A stretch of DNA of 64,000 nucleotides from Synechococcus sp. AG-679-C18 (GTDB taxonomy: Bacteria; Cyanobacteriota; Cyanobacteriia; PCC-6307; Cyanobiaceae): NCBI GenBank assembly GCA_003210755.1, contig QCUL01000001.1:62001-126000 (forward strand), given 5' to 3'. The translations under genes and the position numbers were made by a program. The notes below the pieces were generated by a model. It did no database searches and was not told the DNA's origin. It worked only from the letters and a program-made list of their open reading frames with translations. This document shows, piece after piece, positions 53,573 through 63,257 of the stretch; within the stretch, counting starts at the first letter, position 1, and every line of letters starts with the position of its first letter.

Positions 53573-55888
53573 TCAGAAGCCACTCATCACCTGGCGAGCC
53601 GCAGGAAGGCTGGGCTGATAGCCATAGCCATAACTCCCCCCTTCTTGATCATTAATGATTCGAGGTGTTACGAGGATCACTAATTCATTCTTTGCCCTAT
53701 CTCGGCCAGAAGAACGGAAAAACTGACCAATTAATGGCAAGTCTCCAAGGATCGGCCATTTAGACACTAATTGCGCATCACGATCTGAAATCACTCCGGT
53801 GAGAATGAGAGTCTGACCATCTCGAACGCGAACACGCCCAGTATCAAGCGAACGGCTATTAATAATGGATACATTGCCACAATTACCAGCTTTTTCTGTT
53901 TTAGTAGCCGCAGAAATTTCAGGGGATAAAGAAAAAGAAACAAATCCATTATCATCAATTTTTTCAATCCTTGCGCCAAATGTTAATCCGGAATTGCTGA
54001 AATTTGCCTCGCAAAAGGCATTTCCATTTTCGTCCTGTTTTATACTAAATGAAGTAATTAATTTTTCCCCAACAGACACCAAAGCTTCATTACTTCTTTC
54101 TCTACCAATCTTTCCATCAGAGGAGATTTTAGCAGAATCGCTACCAGAGGTTTTATCACTACCCTCCTGCAGAATCAAGGTTGGATTGGCGAGAATCTTT
54201 GTTGAAGATGATTGGATCTGTGCCTTCAAGAAATCAAAAAATTGATTCGTGGGATAACGAAAACGAGAAGGAGATTTGTAAGTGGCTTTCCCTTCATCAT
54301 CAATTTCACTTATCCCTGGCTGTAGGGGATTTTCATCCGTACCGAAATCGGGTCGAAAAGGACCTCTCCGCAATCCACCTACAGATGTAGGAGATCCAGG
54401 CAACGGGAAATTCCCTCTAGGTTCATCTACAAATCCTTCTCCACCATTAATGGAACCAGTGCCAGGCACAGGGGTGGTGTCAGGAGCAGCAGAGTAGCCA
54501 CCTGGAAGCCCAGCTTCAGAATTTACAGGGGGCTTATAAGCACCGAAATTGGCAAGCAATTCTCCATCTCTGCTCACAATAAATGCGTTGCCAGAGCGAA
54601 AGGCAAAGCTATTAGAAATATCGGTATCATTAAGCAGATTAATATCAAGGATTTGAATTGTTAATGCTACTTGTCTCTGACGAAGGTCAATTTGCTTAAG
54701 ATAACTTTCCGCAATTGCTACTAATCTCGAATCGCCAACAAGCGTAATCGTCTGCAAACGGGAATCGGTTGTCCCAGTCAAACCCCTCAATGGCCCAACA
54801 GCCGATCCGTAAGTTTCAACACTTGTCAGTATTGAAGTACTTGCAGAAACATTAGCCGCATTGTTGGCAGGAGTTCCCGTCGAGACTGTCTCCTGAGATG
54901 TCAGCTGAGTGGTATTAACTTTGCTAATTTCGGCACCCAAACTGGCAAGGTAGTCCGCAGCAGAGGTTGCAGTGGCTTGATTCAGTCGGTAGACCTTTGA
55001 AACCTGTGGGCCAAAAGTTTTTGCTGATACCGCAGAGCCAACTAGCAAGGTGCGTCCATCGAGCTTGCCCTGAAGTCCGGATGCCAACAACACTCCATTC
55101 AAGGCTCTGGCGTAACTTTCATTTTGAAACGCCATTGACACAGAACCTGTGCTCGACGCAGCAGCGGAATCGACATCAGAGTCAGCACTATCAGCTACAT
55201 AAACAAAGCCATAACCACCCAGCCTTGCCAGAGCCATTAGGGCATCCTTTGCTGGCGCGTTGTTGAGTGTGAGTGTGACCGGTGGTCCACTGACATTCAC
55301 ATAACTTCGGTTCTGCAGAATCATCGTTCCCACAGCCATATCTCCTAAAGGCGGTGCCACAGCACGCGGTCTCAGGGGTGGGGCATATTGCGTTTGTGGA
55401 ACACGCCCAGGGGTCGTCAGATCCAAGCGTCCTGACTGAAGTACCGGCATGGCAACCAACCCTGGAAACTCGAGAATCAGATCGCGACCATCTGCACTGA
55501 CGAGCGGTTCCTTAAGGGCCTGGCCGTTGCTTGGGACCACTTTCAACGCATATTCGCTACCGCTACCCACCAAAGATGCCGACTGAATACCAGTTGCTGC
55601 ATCCGATAAACGCACTTGACCATTGCGTACCCCAGGTGCGCCCTGAGTCAGCAAACGCCCCTCCCAAATTTGACCATTGAGACGCTGCTGGAGCTGTGGC
55701 TGCAGGCCAACGCCTTCAATCACAAGTGCCACGCCACCATTACCGCGGCGAAGCCGCATGTTCAAACTGCCCTGGCTCTGAGCTCTAAGGGACCCAGATC
55801 CTCCCAAACCAAAAACCACGTCGCACTCGGCGAATGCAAGGCTGCCTAATAAAGCCAAAGGGATCAGGCGGGAGAGTCTCGAGGGCAT
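53573..55888 (-). CDS. pilQ: Type IV pilus secretin PilQ-like
   Basis: Outer-membrane ring through which pili or DNA pass. About 771 residues from ATG 55888, which gives a good signal peptide (SRLSRLIPLALLGSLAFA). N-terminal beta-rich domains lead to an STN-like segment (LTLNNAPAKDALMALARLGG), an N1-type KH-like domain, a Ser/Gly/Pro-rich linker, and the C-terminal secretin domain. The latter holds the hallmark LPLIGQFFRSSGRDRAKNEL followed by VILVTPRII. The DNA frame continues to 55966. It is the last gene of a reverse-strand run with pilO, pilN and a pilM-position gene. Confidence 0.9.
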   Translation of the reverse strand: MPSRLSRLIPLALLGSLAFAECDVVFGLGGSGSLRAQSQGSLNMRLRRGNGGVALVIEGVGLQPQLQQRLNGQIWEGRLLTQGAPGVRNGQVRLSDAATGIQSASLVGSGSEYALKVVPSNGQALKEPLVSADGRDLILEFPGLVAMPVLQSGRLDLTTPGRVPQTQYAPPLRPRAVAPPLGDMAVGTMILQNRSYVNVSGPPVTLTLNNAPAKDALMALARLGGYGFVYVADSADSDVDSAAASSTGSVSMAFQNESYARALNGVLLASGLQGKLDGRTLLVGSAVSAKTFGPQVSKVYRLNQATATSAADYLASLGAEISKVNTTQLTSQETVSTGTPANNAANVSASTSILTSVETYGSAVGPLRGLTGTTDSRLQTITLVGDSRLVAIAESYLKQIDLRQRQVALTIQILDINLLNDTDISNSFAFRSGNAFIVSRDGELLANFGAYKPPVNSEAGLPGGYSAAPDTTPVPGTGSINGGEGFVDEPRGNFPLPGSPTSVGGLRRGPFRPDFGTDENPLQPGISEIDDEGKATYKSPSRFRYPTNQFFDFLKAQIQSSSTKILANPTLILQEGSDKTSGSDSAKISSDGKIGRERSNEALVSVGEKLITSFSIKQDENGNAFCEANFSNSGLTFGARIEKIDDNGFVSFSLSPEISAATKTEKAGNCGNVSIINSRSLDTGRVRVRDGQTLILTGVISDRDAQLVSKWPILGDLPLIGQFFRSSGRDRAKNELVILVTPRIINDQEGGSYGYGYQPSLPAARQVMSGF

Positions 55889-55975
55889 GCCCAGGCCTGG
55901 ATCACAAAAGGTATGGGCGGATGGTATCGAGCCACAACCCGAAGAGCCAGCCATGAAAGAAAGCAATTCAACGCT

Positions 55976-56707
55976 TCAGAAAGGCGGTTGAGATATAGAC
56001 GTTGGTGCTGTTTTGGGCTGATCAGCCTCGGACGATTTGTCGAAAAAAATCAGCCTGAGCTTGAGCTCAGTTAGCGCTGGTCCCACGGCGGCCCCCTCAT
56101 CGTCCACCGGCGAGCTGACTGCTGTGAGCTCAAGATCACTGGGCTGAACCAGGAGTTCCAGTTGCTCCATCTCGCGCAGAAACTGATGAACACCCTCATA
56201 AGGCCCTTTCACCTGAAGCAGCACTGCACTTTTTTCATACCCCTCCAAGTCCAAATCTGCTTTGTCCTTTTCCGAACCTCCCTCGTCTGTGCCTTTCGTT
56301 GAGTTTTCGGAGCTATCTGTTGAAGCAGTCGCAACAGAAACCGGTTCGTAACGTTCGATCACCACGCCACTCTCAGCCGATGCACGACTCAACTGAGTGA
56401 GAAAGGTCTGGATTTTTCCTCGACCTGCGACCAGGCTCACCACCAGATCTTGCTGTTGCTGAGCCGCCAAAAGATTTTGTTCCGCTTGCCTTACCTGGTT
56501 CTCAATCAACGGAAGAGACTGCTTCTGAGAGTTGAGCTCAGCAATCCGAAGAGCCCTTTGGTTTGAGGCCAACCAATCAGGCAATCCGAAAATCGCCAAG
56601 AGTCCGGCGCCAATCAGCACTCCAAAAAGCAGTGGGGCTCCTACCAACAACCGTTGACGGGTCAAAGCCTTTTGCAAGGGACTCGAAGTGCCGCTCAGAT
56701 TCGTCAC
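55976..56707 (-). CDS. pilO: Type IV pilus assembly protein PilO-like
   Basis: Inner-membrane alignment-complex protein that pairs with PilN. The 243-residue protein has a cytoplasmic start, one membrane helix (LLVGAPLLFGVLIGAGLLAI), a coiled coil (LNSQKQSLPLIENQVRQAEQ), and a periplasmic ferredoxin-like part with VKGPYEGVHQFLREMEQLE, a typical PilO segment. A low-complexity acidic insert lies near residues 130-155. Its start overlaps the pilN stop (ATGA), and pilQ follows 87 bases downstream. Confidence 0.85.
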   Translation of the reverse strand: MTNLSGTSSPLQKALTRQRLLVGAPLLFGVLIGAGLLAIFGLPDWLASNQRALRIAELNSQKQSLPLIENQVRQAEQNLLAAQQQQDLVVSLVAGRGKIQTFLTQLSRASAESGVVIERYEPVSVATASTDSSENSTKGTDEGGSEKDKADLDLEGYEKSAVLLQVKGPYEGVHQFLREMEQLELLVQPSDLELTAVSSPVDDEGAAVGPALTELKLRLIFFDKSSEADQPKTAPTSISQPPF

Positions 56708-57396
56708 AAGCGCACCCCACGCTGCTGAAGCAACCGAGAACGCTCAGCCAAGCCAGTTGCTCCAAGTTCCTCTAGCTCAATCAGGGATAGGCGGGTCTTC
56801 GTATTCAAAGCCCACTCCACGCTGAAGGTCACGAAGGGGGAATCCCCGTCTTCACGCGTCACTTTCATCACTTTGACCCCCTGTTCACCCGTAATGGAGA
56901 GTTGTTCAAGAGAGAGCATCAAGGCATTAATTCGTTCCAAAGGACCAGGAGGCCCCTCAATCTGTATCCGTCCCAATAGGTTGATTTGTGTTTCTCCCAC
57001 AGACAACTCCTGCAATTGAACGCCTGCAGGTGTGACGCGACTGAGTTGCTCCAGCAAGGGAGAGCCGCCCGGGAAAGCCACCAGCTGCTTGGCGATCTTG
57101 AGGCTGTCCTGATTCAGGGCAGAAGTCTGAGCCCGCAGCCTCTGCAACTGTGTTTCTGACGAAGTGAGGCGTTGTTCAATCGAAGCCAGTGACTCCAATT
57201 GCTGCTGTTGCTGCCCTCCCCTCCACCTTACGAGTGCAGTTACCGCAATACAAATCAAAATCACTGTTCCACCAAGCAGGGCACCTTGTCTCACCAAAAG
57301 GCGAGCAGGAACAAAAGGGGCCGGCTGAGCGGGCAAACCCAACTCGATGCGGCGCTCACGGAGCAAATCAACCGGAGCCCTGAAACGTCCACTCAT
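56704..57396 (-). CDS. pilN: Type IV pilus assembly protein PilN-like
   Basis: A 230-residue protein with the short cytoplasmic N-terminus that binds PilM in this family (VDLLRERRIELG, an equivalent of the INLLP motif), one membrane helix (LLGGTVILICIAVTALV), a coiled coil (about 55-100), and a periplasmic domain with LLEQLSRVTPAGVQLQELSV. It overlaps both neighbours by 4 bases, so translation of the cluster is coupled. Confidence 0.85.
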   Translation of the reverse strand: MSGRFRAPVDLLRERRIELGLPAQPAPFVPARLLVRQGALLGGTVILICIAVTALVRWRGGQQQQQLESLASIEQRLTSSETQLQRLRAQTSALNQDSLKIAKQLVAFPGGSPLLEQLSRVTPAGVQLQELSVGETQINLLGRIQIEGPPGPLERINALMLSLEQLSITGEQGVKVMKVTREDGDSPFVTFSVEWALNTKTRLSLIELEELGATGLAERSRLLQQRGVRL

Positions 57397-58289
57397 TTCG
57401 TGTTCTCCGAGGGAGCCTCCATAGCCAGCTGAAGCAACGACAGCTCTCCATCTGAGACAAGCGGTCCATGGAGATCCTCAACATGACCCTGAGCCCAACA
57501 TCCCTGCCAGCTCGGTCCAGACGTAATCCACCAGCTGCGTCTGCCGTCAACCTGACCAAGCCTCTGATCCCAGGCCTCCAGAAGAAGCAAAACCTCTTCT
57601 CGCAACAACATCAGCTGCTTCGCTTTCAACGGAACATCCAGTTCAGGCAGACCATCGCATAACAACACAAGGCGCCAATCGCCGTGCTGCTCAATCAACC
57701 AAACCCACTCTCCCTGGAGTGATTCGTTGCGAGTCTGCAGTGCTCGCCAAGCAGCAATCAGAAGCCACTCCGCTTGGCGCAGGCTGATATCTGCCAAAGC
57801 CACCGTATCGATCCAGGCCTGGAGCATCAACCGATCAGCCCCTACGACGATCGTCATGCCCCTTTCATCGAGCCCCGTCAACGCGAGATAAGACTCCTGC
57901 CATGGCAGCGGCCAGGCCAGGTTGGGCGACAGCGCACGAAGTGAGGTCAGATCATCAAGACCTGCAGCACCCTCAAGCAGTCGCCAATGGCAACTCTGCA
58001 GAGGCAGTAAGAGCTCCAACTCCACAGAGAAAGGAGAAATGTTCTGCTCCAACAGGAGATCAGCAACCATCTCCGCCAGCACCTGCCGTTGGAGTGGCAA
58101 TCCTTTCTGGCAGAGATCTGGGGGAAGATCGGAATGGATCAAGCGCCGCTCGCCCCGAGCCCACCAAGACAAAGTCAGAACACGATCATCAGCGGCTAGC
58201 ACGACACGACGTCGCGTCACTAAGCCTGTGGCCTGAACCAGCACACCATCTAAAGCTGGGAAGCGATCACGAAGTACGGCCAGCTCCAA
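57393..58289 (-). CDS. Protein in the PilM position, divergent
   Basis: A 298-residue protein immediately upstream of pilN with a 4-base overlap, where PilM (a cytoplasmic actin-like ATPase) is expected. The actin-like phosphate motif (GIDIG type) is not visible, although LLIAAWRALQ and VVLAADDRVL segments have the alternating pattern of such folds. It is Leu/Trp-rich and has no membrane helix. I infer a divergent PilM that may no longer hydrolyse ATP; an unrelated adaptor is possible. Confidence 0.6.
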   Translation of the reverse strand: MELAVLRDRFPALDGVLVQATGLVTRRRVVLAADDRVLTLSWWARGERRLIHSDLPPDLCQKGLPLQRQVLAEMVADLLLEQNISPFSVELELLLPLQSCHWRLLEGAAGLDDLTSLRALSPNLAWPLPWQESYLALTGLDERGMTIVVGADRLMLQAWIDTVALADISLRQAEWLLIAAWRALQTRNESLQGEWVWLIEQHGDWRLVLLCDGLPELDVPLKAKQLMLLREEVLLLLEAWDQRLGQVDGRRSWWITSGPSWQGCWAQGHVEDLHGPLVSDGELSLLQLAMEAPSENTK

Positions 58290-58333
58290 TTCCGCTCCTA
58301 GCTCACATCAAAGGCACCGCCGAACAGTATCGG

Positions 58334-59512
58334 CTACTTCCAGGTCGCGCCGCTTCCAATGGCCTCAGTCAGATGAGTGAAGCCATGGCGATCCATCTGA
58401 TTGATCAAACCCTCAAGAATGCGGGGCACCAAATCGGGGCCCTCGAAAATCCAACCGGTATAAAGCTGAACAAGGGAGGCACCAGCGGTAATGCGTTCCC
58501 AGGCCGCTTCCGCAGATGAAATTCCTCCTACTCCAATTAACGGCAATGCCGGCCCTGCACTGGCGCGAAGTCGTCGAATCACCTCCAAAGCTCGATAGCG
58601 AAGAGGATCACCGCTGAGCCCACCAGCCTCTTCAGCGAGGGTTCGTCCGGTCTGCGCGATAAGCCTCTGATCCAAACCCAGGCGATTCAAACTGGTATTG
58701 ACGGCGATGACACCAGCTAAACCTTCCTCGTAGGCCAGCCGAGCGATGCCATCAATGGCGTCGTCCTCTAAGTCGGGAGCGATCTTCACCAGAAGTGGAG
58801 GGCAACTTGGCAGCCTGCGCAGCCGCTCGACCAACCGCCGCAATTGAGATGAATCCTGAAGATCTCGCAAACCAGGTGTATTGGGAGAACTCACATTGAT
58901 CACGGCATAGTCCGCCCAAGGAGCAAGACATTCCAATGAATCGGCATAGTCATCAGGTGCCTGCTCCAGGGGAGTCAATTTTGACTTGCCAAAATTGATC
59001 CCAAGCACAGCAGGGCGATGCCCTGGCGGCGGCAAGATCTGCCTTTCAAGGGTGCGTTGCATCTCCTCAGCACCGTTGTTGTTGAAACCCATTCGATTGA
59101 GGGCAGCCCGTTCAGCAGCAAGACGAAACAGACGAGGCTTCGGGTTGCCTGGTTGACGATGCCAAGTGACCGTCCCTACTTCGGCGAACCCGAACCCAAA
59201 GCAATCCCAAACGCCAGCCGCAACTCCGTTTTTGTCGAATCCGGCCGCCAGACCCACTGGATTGCTGAATCGACAGCCAAACAGAACTTGCTCAAGGCGG
59301 AGATCCCGACGCTGTAGCTCTGTTGCAATGCCAGCGAGTACGGAAGAGATCCCAGGCCAATTCCGACGAATGCTCACCTGAGAAAGAGCCTGCAATGCCG
59401 CCCGGCTGAGCTGTTCTGCATCCACCCCCTCATCCCGAGCCAACTGAGGACCAAGCCATTGCCGATAAAAACCGGCGGTGGACAACACCCCGGGGGATGA
59501 CGCATCAGCCAT
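58334..59512 (-). CDS. pyrD: Dihydroorotate dehydrogenase (quinone, class 2)
   Basis: Oxidises dihydroorotate to orotate in pyrimidine synthesis, passing electrons to quinone at the membrane. The 392-residue protein has the class 2 N-terminal extension, [13 protein letters not shown] (FMN/substrate), [26 protein letters not shown], the catalytic serine in [23 protein letters not shown], and the phosphate loop LIGVGGI. All catalytic elements are present. rnhA lies directly upstream on the same strand (8 bases). Confidence 0.95.
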   Translation of the reverse strand: MADASSPGVLSTAGFYRQWLGPQLARDEGVDAEQLSRAALQALSQVSIRRNWPGISSVLAGIATELQRRDLRLEQVLFGCRFSNPVGLAAGFDKNGVAAGVWDCFGFGFAEVGTVTWHRQPGNPKPRLFRLAAERAALNRMGFNNNGAEEMQRTLERQILPPPGHRPAVLGINFGKSKLTPLEQAPDDYADSLECLAPWADYAVINVSSPNTPGLRDLQDSSQLRRLVERLRRLPSCPPLLVKIAPDLEDDAIDGIARLAYEEGLAGVIAVNTSLNRLGLDQRLIAQTGRTLAEEAGGLSGDPLRYRALEVIRRLRASAGPALPLIGVGGISSAEAAWERITAGASLVQLYTGWIFEGPDLVPRILEGLINQMDRHGFTHLTEAIGSGATWK

Positions 59513-59520
59513 CTGGGCTC

Positions 59521-60252
59521 CTAGGTCTCAATCGATCCTGTCGGGTCGCGACGCAACCTCCAGCGATCATTCTCCATGGGCTCCACCATCCAGTCACGCC
59601 AACGCCAAGAACCTTGACGTTCAGATAAACGATTGAGTGGCTGCTCCACCAGCCGGGCCAACTCCACTGCAGTCAACGCGTACCCTCCCGAAGCCAAGCG
59701 ATCGGCCAATTCCAGGCGAGTGAGAAGCTTCTGCAAGGACATAGGCGCCGAATCTTCCAACGGCTGAGAACGTGCAGCGGGTGTAGAAATTGTCTGTTGC
59801 CGCCCCTTCGAATAGGCCACAGCAATTTGATCAACCCTGTCGTTATCAGGGTCTCCGCTATGTCCTTTCACATATTTGAGCGGGACATCTTCGAGCCGAG
59901 CGAGGTCCAACGCCTGCCAAAGATCTTTGTTGAGCACTGGCTTACCTGCCGCAGTGCGCCAGCCCTTGCGCTTCCAACCTGACATCCAACTGCCGAGTCC
60001 ATCAATTAAATATTTGCTGTCTGTACGAAGGGTGAGCTCAGGATGAAGTGGCAACTCGGCCAGTCGTTGCAAGGTGGCAAGCGCCGCTTGCAATTCCATG
60101 CGGTTGTTTGTGGTGTCAGGATCCGCACCACCGAATTCCTCGACACTTCCATCCTCAAAACGAATTAATGCACCCCATCCACCTGGGCCAGGATTCCCGC
60201 TGCAGGCGCCATCCGTCGCTGCCGCTACGACGCGTCCACGACCATCAGCCAT
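59521..60252 (-). CDS. rnhA: Ribonuclease HI with C-terminal extension
   Basis: Cuts RNA in RNA-DNA hybrids. From ATG 60252, 243 residues. The catalytic DEDD residues lie in [15 protein letters not shown] (Asp), [12 protein letters not shown] (Glu), [11 protein letters not shown] (Asp) and [15 protein letters not shown] (His, Asp). The first 150 residues make a complete RNase HI domain. The remaining 95 residues form a helical extension ([20 protein letters not shown], then [10 protein letters not shown]) of unknown role, perhaps nucleic-acid binding. The frame stays open to 60309, but that would overlap the divergent gene. Confidence 0.93.
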   Translation of the reverse strand: MADGRGRVVAAATDGACSGNPGPGGWGALIRFEDGSVEEFGGADPDTTNNRMELQAALATLQRLAELPLHPELTLRTDSKYLIDGLGSWMSGWKRKGWRTAAGKPVLNKDLWQALDLARLEDVPLKYVKGHSGDPDNDRVDQIAVAYSKGRQQTISTPAARSQPLEDSAPMSLQKLLTRLELADRLASGGYALTAVELARLVEQPLNRLSERQGSWRWRDWMVEPMENDRWRLRRDPTGSIET

Positions 60253-60314
60253 TGATTCCACCACCGAAAGTTCGTTACAACAGGTCGATGTTCTCCATTT
60301 TGGAGTCACCGTTT

Positions 60315-61013
60315 ATGCGGCGAACCTACCTCCGGCGGCTTCTTCTGACCGGAACTGCACTTTTATTGGGGTCCAGTGTTTCAGCGCTGCCAGGTTGGGC
60401 CCGCTCCATATTCGATAGCAAGCCACTTAAACAAGAACAGTTTGCAGTCCTGGCGCGAGCCGTTGGACGTGATGGTTGGAAACTATTGGTGCTCGAGCAG
60501 ATCAAAGCCAGACCTCTTTGCTGGAAAGATCGTGCCGATGGACTTGTTCAACCATCGCTGAACACATTTGATTTCACAGGAATTTGCAGCCGTTATCTCG
60601 ATAGCAACGGTTATTCCCTTCGAACCGCCGGTGAAGATACGCAGAGATCTGTTCGATTGCGCCTGCGTCAAGGGCGCAGTGGGTTGGAACTTCAGGCAAT
60701 GGACCCCAACCGGAGCACCACTGTCGTGGTTGCCAGGGCTAGGCGGGCCAGACGAAACAAAGATGCCTTCGTCAAACTCACACTGGAGCCAGGCTGGAAA
60801 CTCGAACGTCGTGCGTATCAGGGGCGGACATTAAGCCACGTGTATTTCGCCAATCGTGACTCTCTCAATCAGCTGATTGCAAAAAGCTCAAAGCGCCCGA
60901 ATCGAACTGTTCTGATGTCGTCTCTTGCCCAGTCAGGAATGCCACCAAGACCCCCTTCAGCCTTTTCGGGTAAAGGACCCATCCCCCTCAAGGTCATTCC
61001 ATTCCGTCCTTGA
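60315..61013 (+). CDS. DUF3747 exported protein
   Basis: ATG 60315 gives 232 residues, with a signal sequence that has a twin-arginine-like LRRLLL and hydrophobic core, cleaved near WARS. GGAG lies 9 bases before this ATG; an upstream ATG (60288) is possible. The mature part matches the cyanobacterial DUF3747 pattern: FDSKPLKQEQFAVLARAVG, LNTFDFTGICSRYLDSNGYS, then a beta-rich segment and a proline-rich tail. DUF3747 proteins are lineage-specific and of unknown function, probably periplasmic. Confidence 0.8.
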   Translation: MRRTYLRRLLLTGTALLLGSSVSALPGWARSIFDSKPLKQEQFAVLARAVGRDGWKLLVLEQIKARPLCWKDRADGLVQPSLNTFDFTGICSRYLDSNGYSLRTAGEDTQRSVRLRLRQGRSGLELQAMDPNRSTTVVVARARRARRNKDAFVKLTLEPGWKLERRAYQGRTLSHVYFANRDSLNQLIAKSSKRPNRTVLMSSLAQSGMPPRPPSAFSGKGPIPLKVIPFRP

Positions 61014-61151
61014 TCAGCGGCTGAGGACAGTTGAGGGAGCGGAAACCTGAGGCACGTGAACTAAGCAAAAGTTCTTACATTGAGCTGGTGAGGAGTGTAT
61101 GCGCCTCTTCAGGGTCGAAACAAGGACAGACTCCTGAATGCTTTTAAAAAT

Positions 61152-61177
61152 CCTTGCCTTAGGCGAGGTTTTTTTTT
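61152..61177 (+). terminator. Rho-independent terminator, plus strand
   Basis: CCTTGCC (61152-61158) pairs with GGCGAGG (61162-61168) around TTA, followed by nine T. It is 139 bases after the DUF3747 stop. The A-run on its left gives it a weak U-tract on the reverse strand as well, so it may work both ways. Confidence 0.85.
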
Positions 61178-61201
61178 GTCCCAAGGCTTCCTTTGGTTCA
61201 C

Positions 61202-61228
61202 AAAAAAAGCCGGTTCAGAGAACCGGCT
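61202..61228 (-). terminator. Terminator of the ribosomal stalk operon
   Basis: On the reverse strand AGCCGGTT-type arms at 61220-61228 and 61208-61216 form a 9-bp stem with a 3-base loop, followed by a run of seven U (the A-run at 61202-61208). It lies just after rplL and ends that transcript. Confidence 0.9.
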
Positions 61229-61280
61229 CAAAAGGGTTGTAGGAATGAAGCCCTTGCTTAAGAGAAGGGGCTTCAAAAGA

Positions 61281-61670
61281 TCACTTGATCGTGACCTTGC
61301 CACCAACCTCCTCGATAGCCTTTTTCAAAGCTTCAGCGTCATCCTTGGAAATGCCTTCCTTGATGGCCTTAGGAGCAGCTTCGACCATGGCCTTTGCATC
61401 GCCAAGGCCGAGGCCTGTGGCTTCACGAACGGCTTTGAGAACTTTGATCTTGGCTGCAGCCTCGAAGCTTTCCAGCACAACATCAAATTCGGTCTTCTCT
61501 TCAGCCGCCTCGCCGCCGCCGCCAGCAGCGCCAGGAGCGGCCATAACTACACCAGCAGATGCAGCAGCAGAAACACCAAACGCGTCTTCGATCTGCTTAA
61601 CAAGCTCGGAAGCTTCAAGCAGTGAGAGCGTTTTTAGTGATTCAAGAATTTCGTCGGTTTTTGCAGACAT
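61281..61670 (-). CDS. rplL: 50S ribosomal protein L7/L12
   Basis: Flexible stalk protein that recruits translation factors. The 129-residue length is normal. The N-terminal dimerisation domain ([20 protein letters not shown]) is followed by an Ala/Gly hinge and the C-terminal factor-binding domain with [20 protein letters not shown], then [15 protein letters not shown] and GGKVTIK. It lies 49 bases after rplJ, as in most bacteria. Confidence 0.97.
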   Translation of the reverse strand: MSAKTDEILESLKTLSLLEASELVKQIEDAFGVSAAASAGVVMAAPGAAGGGGEAAEEKTEFDVVLESFEAAAKIKVLKAVREATGLGLGDAKAMVEAAPKAIKEGISKDDAEALKKAIEEVGGKVTIK

Positions 61671-61719
61671 GATTGGGAATCAGCAACAGATCAGGTAAAT
61701 AAAGTGAAGTCGAAGACGA

Positions 61720-62247
61720 TCAGCTTTCGCCGCTATCGGCGTGCTGCTTGAGCGCTCTTGCAAGACCGGAGGGAACCTCGTTGATACCCACAGCAACCTT
61801 TGTGGTGACTGCATTGATGGCACCAGCGATCTGGGCAATGAGCACTTCCTTGGTAGGAAGTTCCCCAATCGCTTTGATCTCATCCTGAGAAAGAAGCCTG
61901 CCTTCGAAAAGACCGCCCTTAGTCTCGGATTTTTTAATCTCTTTCTGAAAGGCTTGAACGGCCTTAACAGCACCGCCGATATCACCCTTAATCAGGATGA
62001 ACGCATTGGTTCCGCTTAAAAGAGAGTCGAGGCTTGACCAGACACTGTCTCCATCAATGGCCCGGCGCATCAAGGTGTTTTTAGTCACCTTGCAAACCCC
62101 GTTGCTGGCCTGCAGACGAGTCCGCAGGTCAGTCATTTCCTTGGTGGAGAGGCCCTGGTAGTCCAGAACCAATGTCATTTCGGCCTCGCCAAGAAGCTGC
62201 TTAAGCTCCTCGACGATCTGTTGCTTGCTCTCCAGAGTGCGGCCCAT
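61720..62247 (-). CDS. rplJ: 50S ribosomal protein L10
   Basis: Anchors the L7/L12 stalk to 23S rRNA. The 175-residue protein starts [20 protein letters not shown] and has [26 protein letters not shown], and the C-terminal helix that holds L12 dimers ([20 protein letters not shown]). In bacteria L10 represses its own operon by binding an mRNA leader; a candidate leader lies just upstream (62255-62330). Confidence 0.97.
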   Translation of the reverse strand: MGRTLESKQQIVEELKQLLGEAEMTLVLDYQGLSTKEMTDLRTRLQASNGVCKVTKNTLMRRAIDGDSVWSSLDSLLSGTNAFILIKGDIGGAVKAVQAFQKEIKKSETKGGLFEGRLLSQDEIKAIGELPTKEVLIAQIAGAINAVTTKVAVGINEVPSGLARALKQHADSGES

Positions 62248-62254
62248 AGGGATT

Positions 62255-62330
62255 AGATCGGAGGAACAAGCTGGACACGCGACCTATTCAGTCCTCCAAA
62301 AGGAGACGAGGCCGCGTGTCGATCCAATCC
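62255..62330 (-). promoter_or_regulatory. Candidate L10 leader (autoregulatory RNA)
   Basis: Between rplA and rplJ, an 8-bp stem GACACGCG (62274-62281) / CGCGTGTC (62313-62320) encloses a smaller hairpin CTCC-AAAA-GGAG (62294-62305). The position and nested structure fit the ribosomal L10 leader family, which binds L10 or L10-L12. The stems are seen; the function is inferred from position. Confidence 0.55.
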
Positions 62331-62432
62331 AATCGGAAAAAATCGTCGCGTTTTCCTCGGCAGGACTTAATGAAACTTGCTCAACAATGTTGAGATGAAA
62401 CAACCTGCTGTCTAAGGCCGGGCGCGTGCCCG

Positions 62433-62454
62433 AAAGCTGGCTTTAGCCAGCTTT
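62433..62454. terminator. Hairpin after rplA
   Basis: Perfect 9-bp inverted repeat AAAGCTGGC (62433-62441) / GCCAGCTTT (62446-62454), 20 bases past the rplA stop. Only a short U-run follows on the reverse strand, so it may attenuate rather than end transcription between rplA and rplJ. Confidence 0.55.
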
Positions 62455-62473
62455 TAAATGTACATCACCGAGC

Positions 62474-63181
62474 TCAGGCCTCTTGCTCGATGTCTTGGAG
62501 CAAAGCAACATCAACTTCCACCGAAGGCCCCATCGTGGAAGTGACGAAAAGGCTCTTCCAGTAACGACCTTTGGCGCCACTTGGCTTATTGCGATCGATT
62601 GTTTCCTGTAGCGTTTTGAGGTTCTCCAGCAAGGCCTCAGCAGTAAAACTTGCTTTGCCAAAGCGAACGTGAACAATTCCGGTGCGGTCTGCACGAAATT
62701 CAAGCTTGCCCGCTTTGAATTCCTGGATTGCAGACGCCAAGTCGGTAGTGACCGTTCCGGCTTTTGGATTTGGCATAAGGCCACGTGGACCAAGAACACG
62801 ACCCAACTTGGCAACCTTCGGCATCATGTCCGGGGTCGCAATCAGAAGGTCGAAATTCATTTCGCCCTTGGAGATGGCCTCAACAAGGTCCTCATCACCA
62901 GAAAGTTCAGCACCGGCGGCCTTGGCCTCAGCAACTTTTTCACCGCGGGTAATCACGGCGATCCGAACTGTCTGACCTGTTCCTTGAGGAAGAGCAACCG
63001 TTGTACGCAATTGCTGGTCGGTGTATTTGGGATCGATACCAAGGCGCGCATGCGCCTCCATGGTTTCGTCAAATTTGGCGTTGGCATTCTCTTTCACCAA
63101 CTGAATGGCTTCAAGAGGCTGATAGGCACGCTCCTCGATTTTGGTAACGAGGCTGGCCAGGCGTTTGGAAAGTTTTGGCAT
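62474..63181 (-). CDS. rplA: 50S ribosomal protein L1
   Basis: L1-stalk protein that helps release deacylated tRNA, and in many bacteria represses the L11 operon. From ATG 63181, 235 residues, normal for L1. It has [20 protein letters not shown], the [13 protein letters not shown] loop, [19 protein letters not shown] (the L1 signature) and [13 protein letters not shown] near the C-terminus. The frame extends six codons upstream, but the conserved start is MPKLSKR. It lies 76 bases after rplK. Confidence 0.97.
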   Translation of the reverse strand: MPKLSKRLASLVTKIEERAYQPLEAIQLVKENANAKFDETMEAHARLGIDPKYTDQQLRTTVALPQGTGQTVRIAVITRGEKVAEAKAAGAELSGDEDLVEAISKGEMNFDLLIATPDMMPKVAKLGRVLGPRGLMPNPKAGTVTTDLASAIQEFKAGKLEFRADRTGIVHVRFGKASFTAEALLENLKTLQETIDRNKPSGAKGRYWKSLFVTSTMGPSVEVDVALLQDIEQEA

Positions 63182-63257
63182 GACAGGTGTGGGGTTCAAG
63201 CGGCATTGAGGCCTCCCCCGAAATCAGTGAACGGAACAAACAACGAACGCAGTGCGT

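Noticed and set aside
61014-61150. Possible small RNA before the plus-strand terminator, with a reverse-strand ACTCCTCAC reminiscent of Yfr1
   Set aside because: The Yfr1 core motif is incomplete and lies on the strand without a terminator at the right distance. The sequence is adequately explained as the 3' UTR of the DUF3747 gene.
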